A stretch of 64,000 bases of DNA from Phaeobacter cretensis (GTDB lineage: Bacteria; Pseudomonadota; Alphaproteobacteria; Rhodobacterales; Rhodobacteraceae), in contig NZ_JBKBEU010000001.1 in NCBI RefSeq assembly GCF_047372505.1, forward strand, positions 2,914,001 to 2,978,000, given 5' to 3'. The position numbers and the translations under genes are program-made. The notes under the pieces are model-generated. The model was not told the DNA's origin, made no database searches, and saw nothing but the letters and a program-made list of their open reading frames with translations. This document shows positions 35,820 through 45,113 of this stretch, piece by piece (within the stretch, counting starts at the first letter, position 1; every line of letters begins with the position of its first letter).

Positions 35820-37478
35820 ATGAATGCACAACTCCAACTCGACCCTGCACAGATGCTCTCTGCCGATCCTGATTGGTGGCGCGGTGCTGTGATCTATCAG
35901 ATCTACCCGCGCAGCTATCAGGATAGTTCTGGCGATGGCATCGGTGATCTGGCTGGCATTACTCGGCGCTTGCCACATATTGCCTCGCTGGGCGTTGATG
36001 CGATCTGGATTTCGCCCTTCTTCACCTCGCCGATGAAAGACTTTGGCTATGACGTCTCGGATTACTGTGATGTTGACCCAATGTTTGGCAACCTTGCTGA
36101 CTTTGACCAGCTGCTGAAGACCGCCCATACGCTGGGACTGCGGGTGATGATTGATCTGGTCCTGTCCCACACTTCGGACCAGCATTCCTGGTTTGCACAG
36201 TCCCGCGCCAATCGCGACAATGCCCATGCAGATTGGTACGTCTGGTCTGATCCGCAACCGGATGGTGCGCCGCCAAACAACTGGCTTTCGATCTTTGGCG
36301 GTTCTGCCTGGCAATGGGATCCCCGGCGAGAACAATATTATCTACACAACTTCCTTGCGTCCCAGCCGGATCTGAACTTCCACAATACAGAGGTTCAGGA
36401 TGCTTTGCTTGATGTGACCCGCTTCTGGCTGGATCGGGGCGTCGACGGCTTCCGTCTCGATACGATCAACTTCTATTTCCATGACGCCCAGCTGCGCAGC
36501 AATCCACCGCTGTCGCCTGAGGCCCGCAATGCCACCATCGCGCCTTCAGTGAATCCTTACAATCATCAAGAGCACCTCTATTCAAAGAACCGGCCTGAAA
36601 ATCTTGACTTCCTGCGGCGTTTCCGCGCGGTTTTGGATGAGTACCCGGCCAAGGCCGCCGTGGGTGAAGTCGGCGACGCACAGCGCGGGCTTGAGATTAT
36701 GGGCAGCTACACCGCGGGCAACAACGGCGTCCACATGTGCTACGCGTTTGAGTTGCTGGCCAAGGATGTGCTGACCGCAGCACGTCTGGCTGAGGTTTTT
36801 TCTGAGGTCGACCGGGTCGCCGCAGATGGCTGGGCATGTTGGGCTTTTTCCAACCATGATGTGATCCGCCACACTACCCGTTGGTCCCTCAGCCCGGCGG
36901 CGCAACGCCTGTTTACTACCTTGATGATGTGCCTGCGCGGTACCGCCTGTATCTACCAGGGGGAAGAGCTGGGCCTGCCAGAGGCCGATATCGCCTTTGA
37001 AGATCTTCAAGACCCCTACGGCCTTGAATTTTGGCCAGAATTCAAGGGTCGCGATGGTTGCCGCACGCCGATGGTGTGGGAGGCCTCAAATGGTGAGGGC
37101 GGTTTCAGCGATAGCAAACCATGGCTGCCGATTAATTCCGCGCATTTGGCTTTGAATGTCGCCAATCAGGAGGCTGATCCAGACGCGATCCTGCACCATT
37201 ACCGCCGGGCAATCGCGTTGCGCCGTGCATATCCGGCGCTGGCTTTCGGCAATCATGACGGGATGCAGGCCGTGGGCAACGTCGTGTCTTTTACCCGCCA
37301 GAGCGGGGCTGAAGAGATCTTCTGTGCCTTCAATATGGGGGATGTTCCGGTAGAGATCTCATTGCCAGAGGGCAGCTGGACAATGCTCAGCACAGAACTG
37401 GATTTGACCCCGGTGCCACAGCCCGGTGATCCTGTGCAACTGGCGGCATGGCAGGCCTGCCTGGCGCGTCGCATATAA
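35820..37478 (+). CDS. aglA: alpha-glucosidase, GH13
   Basis: A 552-residue cytoplasmic alpha-glucosidase that splits imported alpha-glucosides. The catalytic nucleophile Asp214 is in GVDGFRLDTINF, the acid/base Glu283 in AAVGEVGD, and the transition-state Asp347 in FSNHDVIRH. The N-terminal VIYQIYPRSYQDSSGDGIGDL is typical of oligo-1,6-glucosidase/sucrase members. It lies between aglG and aglK, as in the rhizobial aglEFGAK operon. Confidence 0.95.
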   Translation: MNAQLQLDPAQMLSADPDWWRGAVIYQIYPRSYQDSSGDGIGDLAGITRRLPHIASLGVDAIWISPFFTSPMKDFGYDVSDYCDVDPMFGNLADFDQLLKTAHTLGLRVMIDLVLSHTSDQHSWFAQSRANRDNAHADWYVWSDPQPDGAPPNNWLSIFGGSAWQWDPRREQYYLHNFLASQPDLNFHNTEVQDALLDVTRFWLDRGVDGFRLDTINFYFHDAQLRSNPPLSPEARNATIAPSVNPYNHQEHLYSKNRPENLDFLRRFRAVLDEYPAKAAVGEVGDAQRGLEIMGSYTAGNNGVHMCYAFELLAKDVLTAARLAEVFSEVDRVAADGWACWAFSNHDVIRHTTRWSLSPAAQRLFTTLMMCLRGTACIYQGEELGLPEADIAFEDLQDPYGLEFWPEFKGRDGCRTPMVWEASNGEGGFSDSKPWLPINSAHLALNVANQEADPDAILHHYRRAIALRRAYPALAFGNHDGMQAVGNVVSFTRQSGAEEIFCAFNMGDVPVEISLPEGSWTMLSTELDLTPVPQPGDPVQLAAWQACLARRI

Positions 37479-37509
37479 CCAGAAGTACGAGCAGGGGAGG
37501 GACCAGCAG

Positions 37510-38601
37510 ATGGCAAATTTGAAACTGACCAATGTGGCCAAGACCTATGGCGGCACGGTGGAGGTGCTGAAAGGCATCAACCTCGATATTCAGCAGGGAG
37601 AACTGGTGGTTTTCGTAGGCCCGTCCGGCTGTGGTAAGTCGACTCTGCTGCGGATGATTGCGGGGCTGGAACGGATCAGCGATGGCACGTTGGAAATCGA
37701 CGGCGGGGTGATGAACGATATCCCGCCAGCCCAACGGGGTATTGCGATGGTGTTCCAGTCTTACGCGCTTTACCCTCATATGACAGTGCGCGACAACATG
37801 GCTTTCGCTCTAAAGATTGCTAAGAAAAGCAAAGAGGAAATCGACGCCGCGATTAATCGCGCGGCCAGGATTCTGCAATTGGAACCCTATCTCGACCGCT
37901 TGCCTAAGGCGCTTTCAGGGGGGCAACGTCAACGCGTTGCGATTGGCCGCTCCATTGTCCGTGACCCAAAGGTCTATCTCTTTGACGAGCCCCTCTCAAA
38001 TCTGGACGCCGCTCTTCGGGTTGCCACACGCATCGAAATCGCTCAGCTGAAAGAGGCGATGCCCGACAGCACGATGATCTACGTGACCCATGATCAGGTC
38101 GAGGCGATGACGCTCGCCAGCCGTATTGTGGTGCTGGCTGACAAAGGAGTAGCACAGGTCGGCACGCCGCTCGATCTATACGAGCGTCCGGAAAACGAAT
38201 TTGTGGCCCAGTTTATAGGTTCCCCTGCGATGAACCTCATTCCGGGCACTGTGGTCGCCACAGGCGCACGTACGACTGTTCAGTTGGACAGCGATGAGGA
38301 AGTGATCGCCAATATTCCCACAACCAATGCGGATCAGGGGCTCCGCGTCAATGTAGGCGTTCGGCCGGAGGATCTGGTCGCAACCGGTGAAGGCGGTGCA
38401 TTAATCGACAGTCGCGTTGATATTGTTGAGGCGCTGGGAGAGGTTACGGTGTTGTATATCGCTTCGGAAACTGGGCAGGAGCCACTGATCGCCAAACTTC
38501 CGGGCATTCACAAAGGGCTGCGCGGAACCTCAGTCCGCCTACATGCGGATCCGGCCAAACTACATCTGTTTCACAACGGCCAGTCGCTGCTTTATCGCTA
38601 A
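37510..38601 (+). CDS. aglK: alpha-glucoside ABC transporter ATP-binding protein
   Basis: A 363-residue MalK-type ATPase. Walker A is GPSGCGKST, the signature LSGGQRQRVAIGRS, Walker B VYLFDEP, and the C-terminal MOP/TOBE regulatory domain starts near residue 235. The ATG at 37510 follows GGGGAGGG; extending to the in-frame ATG upstream would overlap aglA and add an atypical leader. It powers AglFG and is the last gene of the operon. Confidence 0.95.
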   Translation: MANLKLTNVAKTYGGTVEVLKGINLDIQQGELVVFVGPSGCGKSTLLRMIAGLERISDGTLEIDGGVMNDIPPAQRGIAMVFQSYALYPHMTVRDNMAFALKIAKKSKEEIDAAINRAARILQLEPYLDRLPKALSGGQRQRVAIGRSIVRDPKVYLFDEPLSNLDAALRVATRIEIAQLKEAMPDSTMIYVTHDQVEAMTLASRIVVLADKGVAQVGTPLDLYERPENEFVAQFIGSPAMNLIPGTVVATGARTTVQLDSDEEVIANIPTTNADQGLRVNVGVRPEDLVATGEGGALIDSRVDIVEALGEVTVLYIASETGQEPLIAKLPGIHKGLRGTSVRLHADPAKLHLFHNGQSLLYR

Positions 38602-38619
38602 AGAAACCTGGTCGCGGAT

Positions 38620-39726
38620 CTATTTCTGCAATACAGCGCTGCGCCATTCGTCCAGAAAACGAAGCCGTTTCAAGTGATCCAGAAACACCAGTAATCCGGG
38701 GCCCATCTGAATCGGACGCAGCGAGGCCTCTTGGCTGGCCAGCCCCGATGGATAGCGTGGAAACGGATAGGCGGGATCGGCACGCTCTCCCCAGGCTGCA
38801 CGTAAGAGATGGTCGATAAAAGCTCCGGCCAGATCCGGCCGCTCGGCTTGGCGCAGAACCACCGCAGTTCGCAGCATCATATTGGTATAGTCTTGTGGGT
38901 CGACAATCTCGATCAGCCCGGTCAGATCCGTCCGGGCGCGTGCATAGCTACCCAGCACATTATAGGCGATTGCAATCTCTCCCTTGGCGACGGCCTCAAT
39001 CATCTCGCCGGAACAGCAATAGAGCTGAACATCAAGGCTGCCAAAGATCTCCATCATCCGCCAAAAACTCTCAGACGTGCGCAGATCCTGTGTTGCAAAC
39101 AGATAGCCAAGTCCGCTCTTCTCGACGTCATAAGTTCCGATACGATCCCGGAACCGGTTGGGATAGCGGCGCAGGAGCGACATCAATGCTTGTCGGCTGC
39201 GGGGCAGTTCCAACCCTTCAAAGGCCACTGGTGACAGCACTATCGATGCCGGTTCCTGTGAGAAGGCAAAAACATGGTCGCGCCAGTTTCCCCAGACAGG
39301 GAGCTGTGCTGTGGCCGTCGATCGATGCGCCTGAGTGTAACCGTCATTGGCCAACTTTGTCTGCAGATCCAGCGCCGAGGATACCGCGAGATCAAACCCG
39401 GCGTTTTCGTCCACCACCGCACGCATCAACTCGGCACTGCTGACAGCAACATAGTCTACTGCCGTGGTTGGTCGCGTATTTAGAAAACTCTCTATAAGTG
39501 GTGCCAATAGGTCGGTGTCGGTGGTTGATAGAACCCTCAACACGTCCGGCGCAACGGCATTGTTTGCAGGGCCGAACTGGCGTTGATCTTCGATCTCAAA
39601 CGATTGAGCTACACCGGCGATCGATGCCATCACCATCGCCAGCCCCCAGACGACCCAAGGCAAGCCAGACTGGGAGAATATGGTTCGAAAACCGCTCAGG
39701 ACAGCGGAAAACATAAGGAAACGCAT
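38620..39726 (-). CDS. periplasmic solute-binding protein linked to TctDE
   Basis: A 368-residue exported binding protein of the iron/molybdate-like type 2 fold. A hydrophobic N-terminal segment (about residues 22-42) acts as signal or anchor. The mature part begins with LRVLSTTDTDLLAPLIESFLNTRPTTAVDYVAVSSAELMRAVVDENAGFDLAVSSALDLQ. It overlaps the 3' end of the sensor kinase gene by about 30 bp, or less if a later ATG at 39714 is used, so it is made from the same transcript. No permease accompanies it. It may be a periplasmic ligand-presenting partner of the kinase rather than a transporter component; this is inference. Confidence 0.82.
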   Translation of the reverse strand: MRFLMFSAVLSGFRTIFSQSGLPWVVWGLAMVMASIAGVAQSFEIEDQRQFGPANNAVAPDVLRVLSTTDTDLLAPLIESFLNTRPTTAVDYVAVSSAELMRAVVDENAGFDLAVSSALDLQTKLANDGYTQAHRSTATAQLPVWGNWRDHVFAFSQEPASIVLSPVAFEGLELPRSRQALMSLLRRYPNRFRDRIGTYDVEKSGLGYLFATQDLRTSESFWRMMEIFGSLDVQLYCCSGEMIEAVAKGEIAIAYNVLGSYARARTDLTGLIEIVDPQDYTNMMLRTAVVLRQAERPDLAGAFIDHLLRAAWGERADPAYPFPRYPSGLASQEASLRPIQMGPGLLVFLDHLKRLRFLDEWRSAVLQK

Positions 39727-41111
39727 GACCCCTCCCTTCGTGGTGACGCTGCTGGTGGGCCGTCTACAGCTTTGCTGGTGGCGATGGTCAATTGACCGCC
39801 ATGGGCCTCGACGACCTCGCGGGCTATAGTCAGACCAAGGCCCGATCCGATGGTGCCTGCAGCGTTGGATCCACGGGCAAATCGCGCCGTTAGCGCGCCT
39901 GTGTCCCCACTGGGAAATCCTCCTGCCTCATCGATAATGCTCAGACGCAGTTCCGTGCCTTCTTTACGTAGGCTGACCTGTATGTCGCTTTCGGAGGGCG
40001 CATATTTGATGGCATTGTCAAGAAGGTTCCGCACTGCATTCTGGATCAATATCGGATCACCTAATAGGGACGGCGTCTGCGGCAGATCAGAATGCAGCGC
40101 TATGTCTTTCAGCTCTGCAATTGGGCGCAACCGTTTCAACAGATCGCGGGACAAGGCCCCCAGATCGACCTCTTCACGGAGCAGACTGTCGGTGCGGAAC
40201 GTGACCATCGCGTGGTCAAGTAACTGCCCGGCGGCGCGTGAACTTTCATCAATGGCACGGATCATCTCCCGTAGGGAGGCGCGGTTTTCGGCACGATCGA
40301 CCCGGCGCAGAGTGATTTCGGCCTGCGTGCGAACCGTCGCCAGCGGAGTTCGTACACGATGCGCCGCCTCGGCGATGAAATCCTCTGATCGAGATAATGA
40401 AATCCGCAACCTGTCGATAAAACGATTCAGGGACTGTACCAGCGGAATCATCTCTGACGGAACTGGCCTCCGGACGGGGCGCAAGTCCTTTGGGCCACGG
40501 AGTGACACCGCATCGGTCAGCTCAGCCAAAGGGCGCACACTGGATTGTGCTGTCCAGATGGCCAGCAGCGCGGCAATCACAAAGAACCCGAATCCCAGTT
40601 GCAATGCGTTGCGGGTTAATTGTGCCAGTTGTTCTGATTGCCCTTCACGGGTCTGCGCTACAGATATGATAAGATCCGAGGCCTGCTCGCCCAATGACAC
40701 TCGTCGCGCAAGCGTCACCATCCGAATGCTATCGCCTTTGTATGGCAGGGTTTCAAACTGCGGCGTACCTTGCCGCGGCAGCGGGTCGGGGCGCGGCAGA
40801 TCAGCGTATCCGGTCAACAGGACCTGATCTTGTGCTACACGATAGAACACCCGGTCGTTGCTGACATTGCCCAGCATCGATAGTGCTGAATAGGGGATGT
40901 CTACCGTTACATCTCCGGACCGGACAGAAACCGAGTCCATGATCGACGTCGCTGAGGCCCGTAGAATGCTGTCATGGGTTTGCTGCGAGACATCGCGGGT
41001 GAATACGAGCACGATGAAAAACAGCAGCGATGCCAGAAAGGCGGCGCTCCCCACCAATTGCAACGTCAGCCGCCGCCGGATAGAGCCGCTGGTTGGCAAG
41101 GTCTGGCTCAT
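39696..41111 (-). CDS. tctE: sensor histidine kinase, TctE-like
   Basis: A 471-residue membrane kinase. Helix 1 is at about residues 20-38 and helix 2 at about 170-188, with a periplasmic sensor loop of about 130 residues between. HisKA has His251 in EAAHRVRTPLATV, and HATPase_c shows NLLDNAIKYAP and GSGLGLTIAREVVEAHGG. The ATG overlaps the response regulator stop (ATGA). With TctD and the adjacent tctCBA it probably controls tricarboxylate uptake. Confidence 0.92.
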   Translation of the reverse strand: MSQTLPTSGSIRRRLTLQLVGSAAFLASLLFFIVLVFTRDVSQQTHDSILRASATSIMDSVSVRSGDVTVDIPYSALSMLGNVSNDRVFYRVAQDQVLLTGYADLPRPDPLPRQGTPQFETLPYKGDSIRMVTLARRVSLGEQASDLIISVAQTREGQSEQLAQLTRNALQLGFGFFVIAALLAIWTAQSSVRPLAELTDAVSLRGPKDLRPVRRPVPSEMIPLVQSLNRFIDRLRISLSRSEDFIAEAAHRVRTPLATVRTQAEITLRRVDRAENRASLREMIRAIDESSRAAGQLLDHAMVTFRTDSLLREEVDLGALSRDLLKRLRPIAELKDIALHSDLPQTPSLLGDPILIQNAVRNLLDNAIKYAPSESDIQVSLRKEGTELRLSIIDEAGGFPSGDTGALTARFARGSNAAGTIGSGLGLTIAREVVEAHGGQLTIATSKAVDGPPAASPRREGSCVSLCFPLS

Positions 41112-41773
41112 ATGAGCGACATCCGATAGCCCAATCCCCTGACCGTAGTGATCTCCACATCTGACCCGGCCAGATGTTTGCGCAGCCGCGCGACATAGAC
41201 TTCAATTGCGTTTTCCGAGACATCCTCTTCATAGGAAAACAACCGATCCACCAGTTTCGATTTGGAAAAAATCCGGTCTGGTGCGTTGATAAATACCTCT
41301 AGAAGTCTCAGTTCCTTGTTGCGCAGAGAAACCGTTTTGTCGCCCGCTGCCAAGGTACCGGCCAGCGGATCAAAGACCAGCGCACCGAATCGTTTCTGGT
41401 TCGAGCTGCCGCCACCATGCCGCCGTAGTACGGCTCGGCAGCGTGCCTCAAGCTCCGAAAAATCAAAGGGTTTTGTGATGTAGTCATCTGCTCCCAGATC
41501 CAAAACTCCAACACGGTCCGAAACTTCGGACCGTGCGGTCAGGACGATCACCGGCGTTGTGCCTTCACGGGCGCGATGTGACTTCAGAAAGCGACGCCCA
41601 TCTCCATCAGGCAGCATAATATCCAGTAAAATCAAATCGTAGTCGGCCGTTGCGGCGTAGTCATCTGCTGCTGCCAGGTCCGGGGCATGATCCACCACAT
41701 GGCCGTCCATTTGCAACCGGTCCTCTACGGCGGCGGCAAGGCTCAGATTGTCTTCGACCAGCAGAAAACGCAT
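41108..41773 (-). CDS. tctD: response regulator, OmpR/TctD type
   Basis: A 221-residue regulator. The receiver carries phospho-acceptor Asp51 (LILLDIMLPDGDGR), with the Lys in DYITKPFDFSELEAR. A winged-helix DNA-binding domain follows (LRNKELRLLEVFINAPDRIFSKSKLVDRLFSYEEDVSENAIEVYVARLRKHL). It is divergent from tctC with 142 bp between starts, the likely site of action. It is first in an operon with the kinase and the binding protein. Confidence 0.94.
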   Translation of the reverse strand: MRFLLVEDNLSLAAAVEDRLQMDGHVVDHAPDLAAADDYAATADYDLILLDIMLPDGDGRRFLKSHRAREGTTPVIVLTARSEVSDRVGVLDLGADDYITKPFDFSELEARCRAVLRRHGGGSSNQKRFGALVFDPLAGTLAAGDKTVSLRNKELRLLEVFINAPDRIFSKSKLVDRLFSYEEDVSENAIEVYVARLRKHLAGSDVEITTVRGLGYRMSLI

Positions 41774-41915
41774 GGGTGTCTATCCATTGAGAAGGCAGCG
41801 CCGGTGCCGCAAAATTCCAGATGACAGGCCAGATGACAGGTCTGTGTCAGCTTGGCGTGTTCCTCTCCAGTCATGAGCGGCCAAGCCGCCATTTGTCAAA
41901 TGGGAGGAGACAAAA

Positions 41916-42893
41916 ATGAAAACGATCATGACGCGGCGCGCACTGATGGCCGTGACCGCCGCGACACTAGCGTTTGCTGCACCGGTGACTGCGGATGAGA
42001 TGGTAGACAGCATCCACTTTCTGATCCCCGGCGGCGCAGGCGGAGGCTGGGACGGCACCGCACGCGGCACAGGTGAGGCGTTGACCAAAGCAGGCCTAGT
42101 TGGCAATGCGTCCTTTGAGAACATGTCCGGCGGCGGCGGTGGCAAGGCGATCGGCTATCTGATTGAAAACGCTGAGAGCAACCACGGTACGCTGATGGTC
42201 AATTCGACCCCGATTGTGATCCGCTCGCTTACCGGGGTATTCCCACATAACTTCCGGGATCTGACCATGGTGGCAGGCACCATTGGCGACTACGCTGCCA
42301 TAGTGGTGGGCAAAGACAGCCCGATCAATTCGATGTCCGATCTGGTTGCTGCCTACCAGGCTGATCCGCGCAAAACCGCTATTGGCGGCGGCTCGGTGCC
42401 GGGCGGCATGGACCATCTGGTTGCGGCAATGGTGATGAAGGCTGCGGGCGAAGAACCCACATCGGTGAAGTACATCCCATATGATGCTGGCGGTGTGGCC
42501 ATGGCCGCACTCCTGTCCGGTGAGATCGCAGCGCTCTCGACGGGCTTCTCCGAGGCGATCGACCTCGCGAATGCGGGTGAAGTGAAGATTATCGGTGTGA
42601 CTGCTGAGGATCGTGTGCCTGCCTATGCTGATGCTCCGACCATGAAAGAACAGGGCATCGACGCCACCTTTGTAAACTGGCGGGGCTTCTTTGGTGCACC
42701 CGGCTTGGCAGAGGACAAGGTCGAAGCATACCGCGCCGCGCTTGCCAAAATGTATGGCACGCCTGAGTGGGAAGAAGTTCGCGCCCGCAACGGTTGGGTC
42801 AACATTCACAACAGTGGTGATGATTTCGTCAACTTCCTGGAAGGTCAGGAAGAGGTCATCAAAAGCCTGATGGTGGAACTCGGCTTCCTCTGA
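41916..42893 (+). CDS. tctC: tripartite tricarboxylate transporter substrate-binding protein
   Basis: A 325-residue periplasmic receptor of the TctC/Bug family. The signal peptide (MKTIMTRRALMAVTAATLAFAAPVTA) and GGGAGGAG site fix the start. The mature protein opens with SIHFLIPGGAGGGWDGTARGTGEALTKAGLV and contains the family DSPINSMSDLVAAYQADP. It delivers a carboxylate such as citrate to TctAB. A stem-loop follows the stop before tctB. Confidence 0.94.
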   Translation: MKTIMTRRALMAVTAATLAFAAPVTADEMVDSIHFLIPGGAGGGWDGTARGTGEALTKAGLVGNASFENMSGGGGGKAIGYLIENAESNHGTLMVNSTPIVIRSLTGVFPHNFRDLTMVAGTIGDYAAIVVGKDSPINSMSDLVAAYQADPRKTAIGGGSVPGGMDHLVAAMVMKAAGEEPTSVKYIPYDAGGVAMAALLSGEIAALSTGFSEAIDLANAGEVKIIGVTAEDRVPAYADAPTMKEQGIDATFVNWRGFFGAPGLAEDKVEAYRAALAKMYGTPEWEEVRARNGWVNIHNSGDDFVNFLEGQEEVIKSLMVELGFL

Positions 42894-42911
42894 GGACAAG
42901 ATTATCAGGTG

Positions 42912-42939
42912 GGCGCTCGGTTTCATTGCACCGGGCGCC
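42912..42939 (+). terminator. intercistronic hairpin after tctC
   Basis: A 9-bp stem (GGCGCTCGG with CCGGGCGCC, one G-U) around a 10-nt loop in the 144-bp gap between tctC and tctB. It has no T run, so partial termination or mRNA protection favouring the binding protein is more likely than full termination. Confidence 0.55.
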
Positions 42940-43037
42940 TAGCCTGTTTCCGGAAACCAGTGGCACGCATCTGCAGGAGGGCAGCGCGCCACCTATAGGT
43001 TTCATCCAGACAAATCTCACGAAGGGGGGAGAGCCTC

Positions 43038-43532
43038 ATGGCGCTCGACCGATGGATCGCGCTTGTCATCCTTATGATTAGCCTGGCCTATGGCTATACG
43101 GCCTTTTTCACCATGGATGCCGGGTTGCCGCCGTTCATGAAATTCAATGCCATCTGGCCCAGCACCTTCCCCAAAGGGCTGTCAGTGATGGCGGTGGTCT
43201 GTGCCTTGATCATCGTGCTGTCGCCCCAAAAATCGGATGCGGGCCCAAAGGCCGGCGATATCGATTATCGACGCCTTCTGGACTACAAACTGGGGCAGGC
43301 GTTATCGCTTCTGGCGATGATGGTGGCCTATGCACTGGCACTGCGTCCGGTGGGTTTCCTGATTTCAACCGTCGGGTTCCTAGTGATCAGTGCTATGATC
43401 CTGGGGGAACGCAAGCTGCGTTTTCTGATCCCAATCGCCGTGCTTGCAGCGGGCCTGGTTTGGTACTTGGTGCAGGGGGTGTTGGGTATCTATCTGCGGC
43501 CGTTGCCTATCTTCTTTGGGAACGGGGTCTGA
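43038..43532 (+). CDS. tctB: tripartite tricarboxylate transporter small membrane subunit
   Basis: A 164-residue protein with four hydrophobic helices (ALVILMISLAYGYTAFF; SVMAVVCALIIVL; LSLLAMMVAYALALRPVGFLISTVGFLVISAMILG; FLIPIAVLAAGLVWYLVQGVLG), the TctB pattern. GAAGGGGGGAG precedes the ATG. It lies one base upstream of tctA. Confidence 0.92.
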   Translation: MALDRWIALVILMISLAYGYTAFFTMDAGLPPFMKFNAIWPSTFPKGLSVMAVVCALIIVLSPQKSDAGPKAGDIDYRRLLDYKLGQALSLLAMMVAYALALRPVGFLISTVGFLVISAMILGERKLRFLIPIAVLAAGLVWYLVQGVLGIYLRPLPIFFGNGV

Positions 43533-43533
43533 C

Positions 43534-45051
43534 ATGCTTGACGGTATTCTGATCGGTCTCAGCACCGCCTTCTCCTTCAGTAATCTTCTTATGGTCATCG
43601 GCGGCTGCCTGATAGGCACGTTCATCGGCATGTTGCCGGGACTCGGCCCGATGAGCATCATATCCATTATGATCCCGGTTGCGATTTCGATCGGCGACCC
43701 CTCGGCGGCTTTGATCCTGCTGGCCGGAGTGTATTACGGCGCGATATTTGGCGGCTCGACCTCATCAATCCTTATCAACGCACCCGGGGTGGCCTCGACC
43801 GTTGCGACCTCTTTCGATGGCTACCCGCTGGCACGTCAGGGCAAGGCAGGAAAGGCGCTGACCGTAGCGGCGATCTCGTCGTTCTGCGGTGGCAGCATTG
43901 GTGCCGTTTTGCTGATGATCTTTGCTCCCGCATTGGCCAGCGTTGCGCTGCTTTTCCATTCCGCTGAATATTTCGCGCTGATGGTGGTAGGGCTCTCAGC
44001 CATCGCCGCTTTTGCAGGGACTGGCCAGGTGGTCAAAGCACTGTTGATGACAATTCTTGGCCTGATTATGGCAACCGTTGGCGAGGGCGCGTTGTTCAAC
44101 ATGCCACGCTTCACCATGGGGATCATGGATCTTCAGTCCGGCTTTGGCTTCATCACGCTGGCAATGGCAATGTTTGCACTGCCAGAGGCGCTCTATCTAG
44201 TGCTGGACCCCGGACGCTCGAACAGCGAAGCCGGTAGCAACGAGATCAAGGATCTGCGCATCACCAAGGCTGAGGCGAAGTCCATCGCCCCAGTGATTGG
44301 CCGTCAGTCGATCCAAGGTTTTCTGATCGGGGTACTGCCGGGCGCGGGGGCCACAATCGCCTCTTTCCTCGGCTACGCGGTTGAGCGCAACATCGCACCC
44401 AAGGAAGAGCAGAAGGATTTCGGGAAAGGCGCGATTAAGGGCCTTGCGGCACCGGAAAGCGCAAACAATGCGGCCTGCACTGGGTCTTTTGTGCCTCTGC
44501 TGACGCTGGGTATTCCGGGGTCGGGGACCACGGCAATTCTGCTTGGTGCTCTGATTGCACTCAATGTCTCGCCAGGGCCTCGTCTGATGGTGGATGAACC
44601 GGAGATTTTCTGGGCCGTAATCATCTCCATGTATGTGGGCAACCTGATCCTGCTCATCCTGAATCTTCCGTTGATCCCCTATATCGCCAAAATATTGGCA
44701 GTTCCGCGTAACTATTTGATCCCTTTTATCTTTTTCTTCACGTTGATGGGGGCGTATATCGGGCAGAACAACGCGACAGAGCTGCTGATACTCGTTGGGC
44801 TTGGGATCTGTGCCACGATACTGCGGTTTGCTGACTATCCGCTGGCACCGTTGCTAATCGGCTTTATCCTCGGCTCCATGCTGGAGGACAACTTCTCCCG
44901 CTCGATGCAGCTCTACGATGGGCTTGGTTTCCTAATGGAGCGGCCGATAACGATTGGTCTCTTGGGGGTGGCAGCCATTCTGGTGATCCTTCCAGGCTAC
45001 CGTGCGCGCCGTGCCCGGTTGCGGCAAGCCGGAGTGGCAGACGGCGACTAA
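43534..45051 (+). CDS. tctA: tripartite tricarboxylate transporter large membrane subunit
   Basis: A 505-residue permease with about 12 helices. Family signatures are GMLPGLGPMSIISIMIP, GVYYGAIFGGSTSSILINAPG and the second-half GVLPGAGATIASFLGYAVER. The ATG at 43534 directly follows the tctB stop; the longer in-frame reading from 43444 would overlap tctB by 89 bp and is rejected. It works with TctB and TctC to import carboxylates using the ion gradient. Confidence 0.95.
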   Translation: MLDGILIGLSTAFSFSNLLMVIGGCLIGTFIGMLPGLGPMSIISIMIPVAISIGDPSAALILLAGVYYGAIFGGSTSSILINAPGVASTVATSFDGYPLARQGKAGKALTVAAISSFCGGSIGAVLLMIFAPALASVALLFHSAEYFALMVVGLSAIAAFAGTGQVVKALLMTILGLIMATVGEGALFNMPRFTMGIMDLQSGFGFITLAMAMFALPEALYLVLDPGRSNSEAGSNEIKDLRITKAEAKSIAPVIGRQSIQGFLIGVLPGAGATIASFLGYAVERNIAPKEEQKDFGKGAIKGLAAPESANNAACTGSFVPLLTLGIPGSGTTAILLGALIALNVSPGPRLMVDEPEIFWAVIISMYVGNLILLILNLPLIPYIAKILAVPRNYLIPFIFFFTLMGAYIGQNNATELLILVGLGICATILRFADYPLAPLLIGFILGSMLEDNFSRSMQLYDGLGFLMERPITIGLLGVAAILVILPGYRARRARLRQAGVADGD

Positions 45052-45076
45052 TGTTTCCGTTCTAGCGAACAAATAG

Positions 45077-45100
45077 ATAGGGGCGCTGCGGTGCCCCTAT
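45077..45100. terminator. hairpin terminator after tctA
   Basis: ATAGGGGC and GCCCCTAT form an 8-bp stem with an 8-nt loop, followed by TTCAGTTTTG on the plus strand and with A-rich DNA on the other side. It lies between the convergent tctA and AEC transporter genes. Confidence 0.75.
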
Positions 45101-45113
45101 TTCAGTTTTGTGG

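Noticed and set aside
39850..40827. 325-codon plus-strand reading opposite tctE
   Set aside because: It is antisense to a clearly recognised kinase, rich in Arg and Ser, and lacks a ribosome binding site or any motif.
43444..43533. Upstream extension of tctA
   Set aside because: It would overlap tctB in another frame and add residues not found in TctA. The ATG at 43534 fits the known N terminus.
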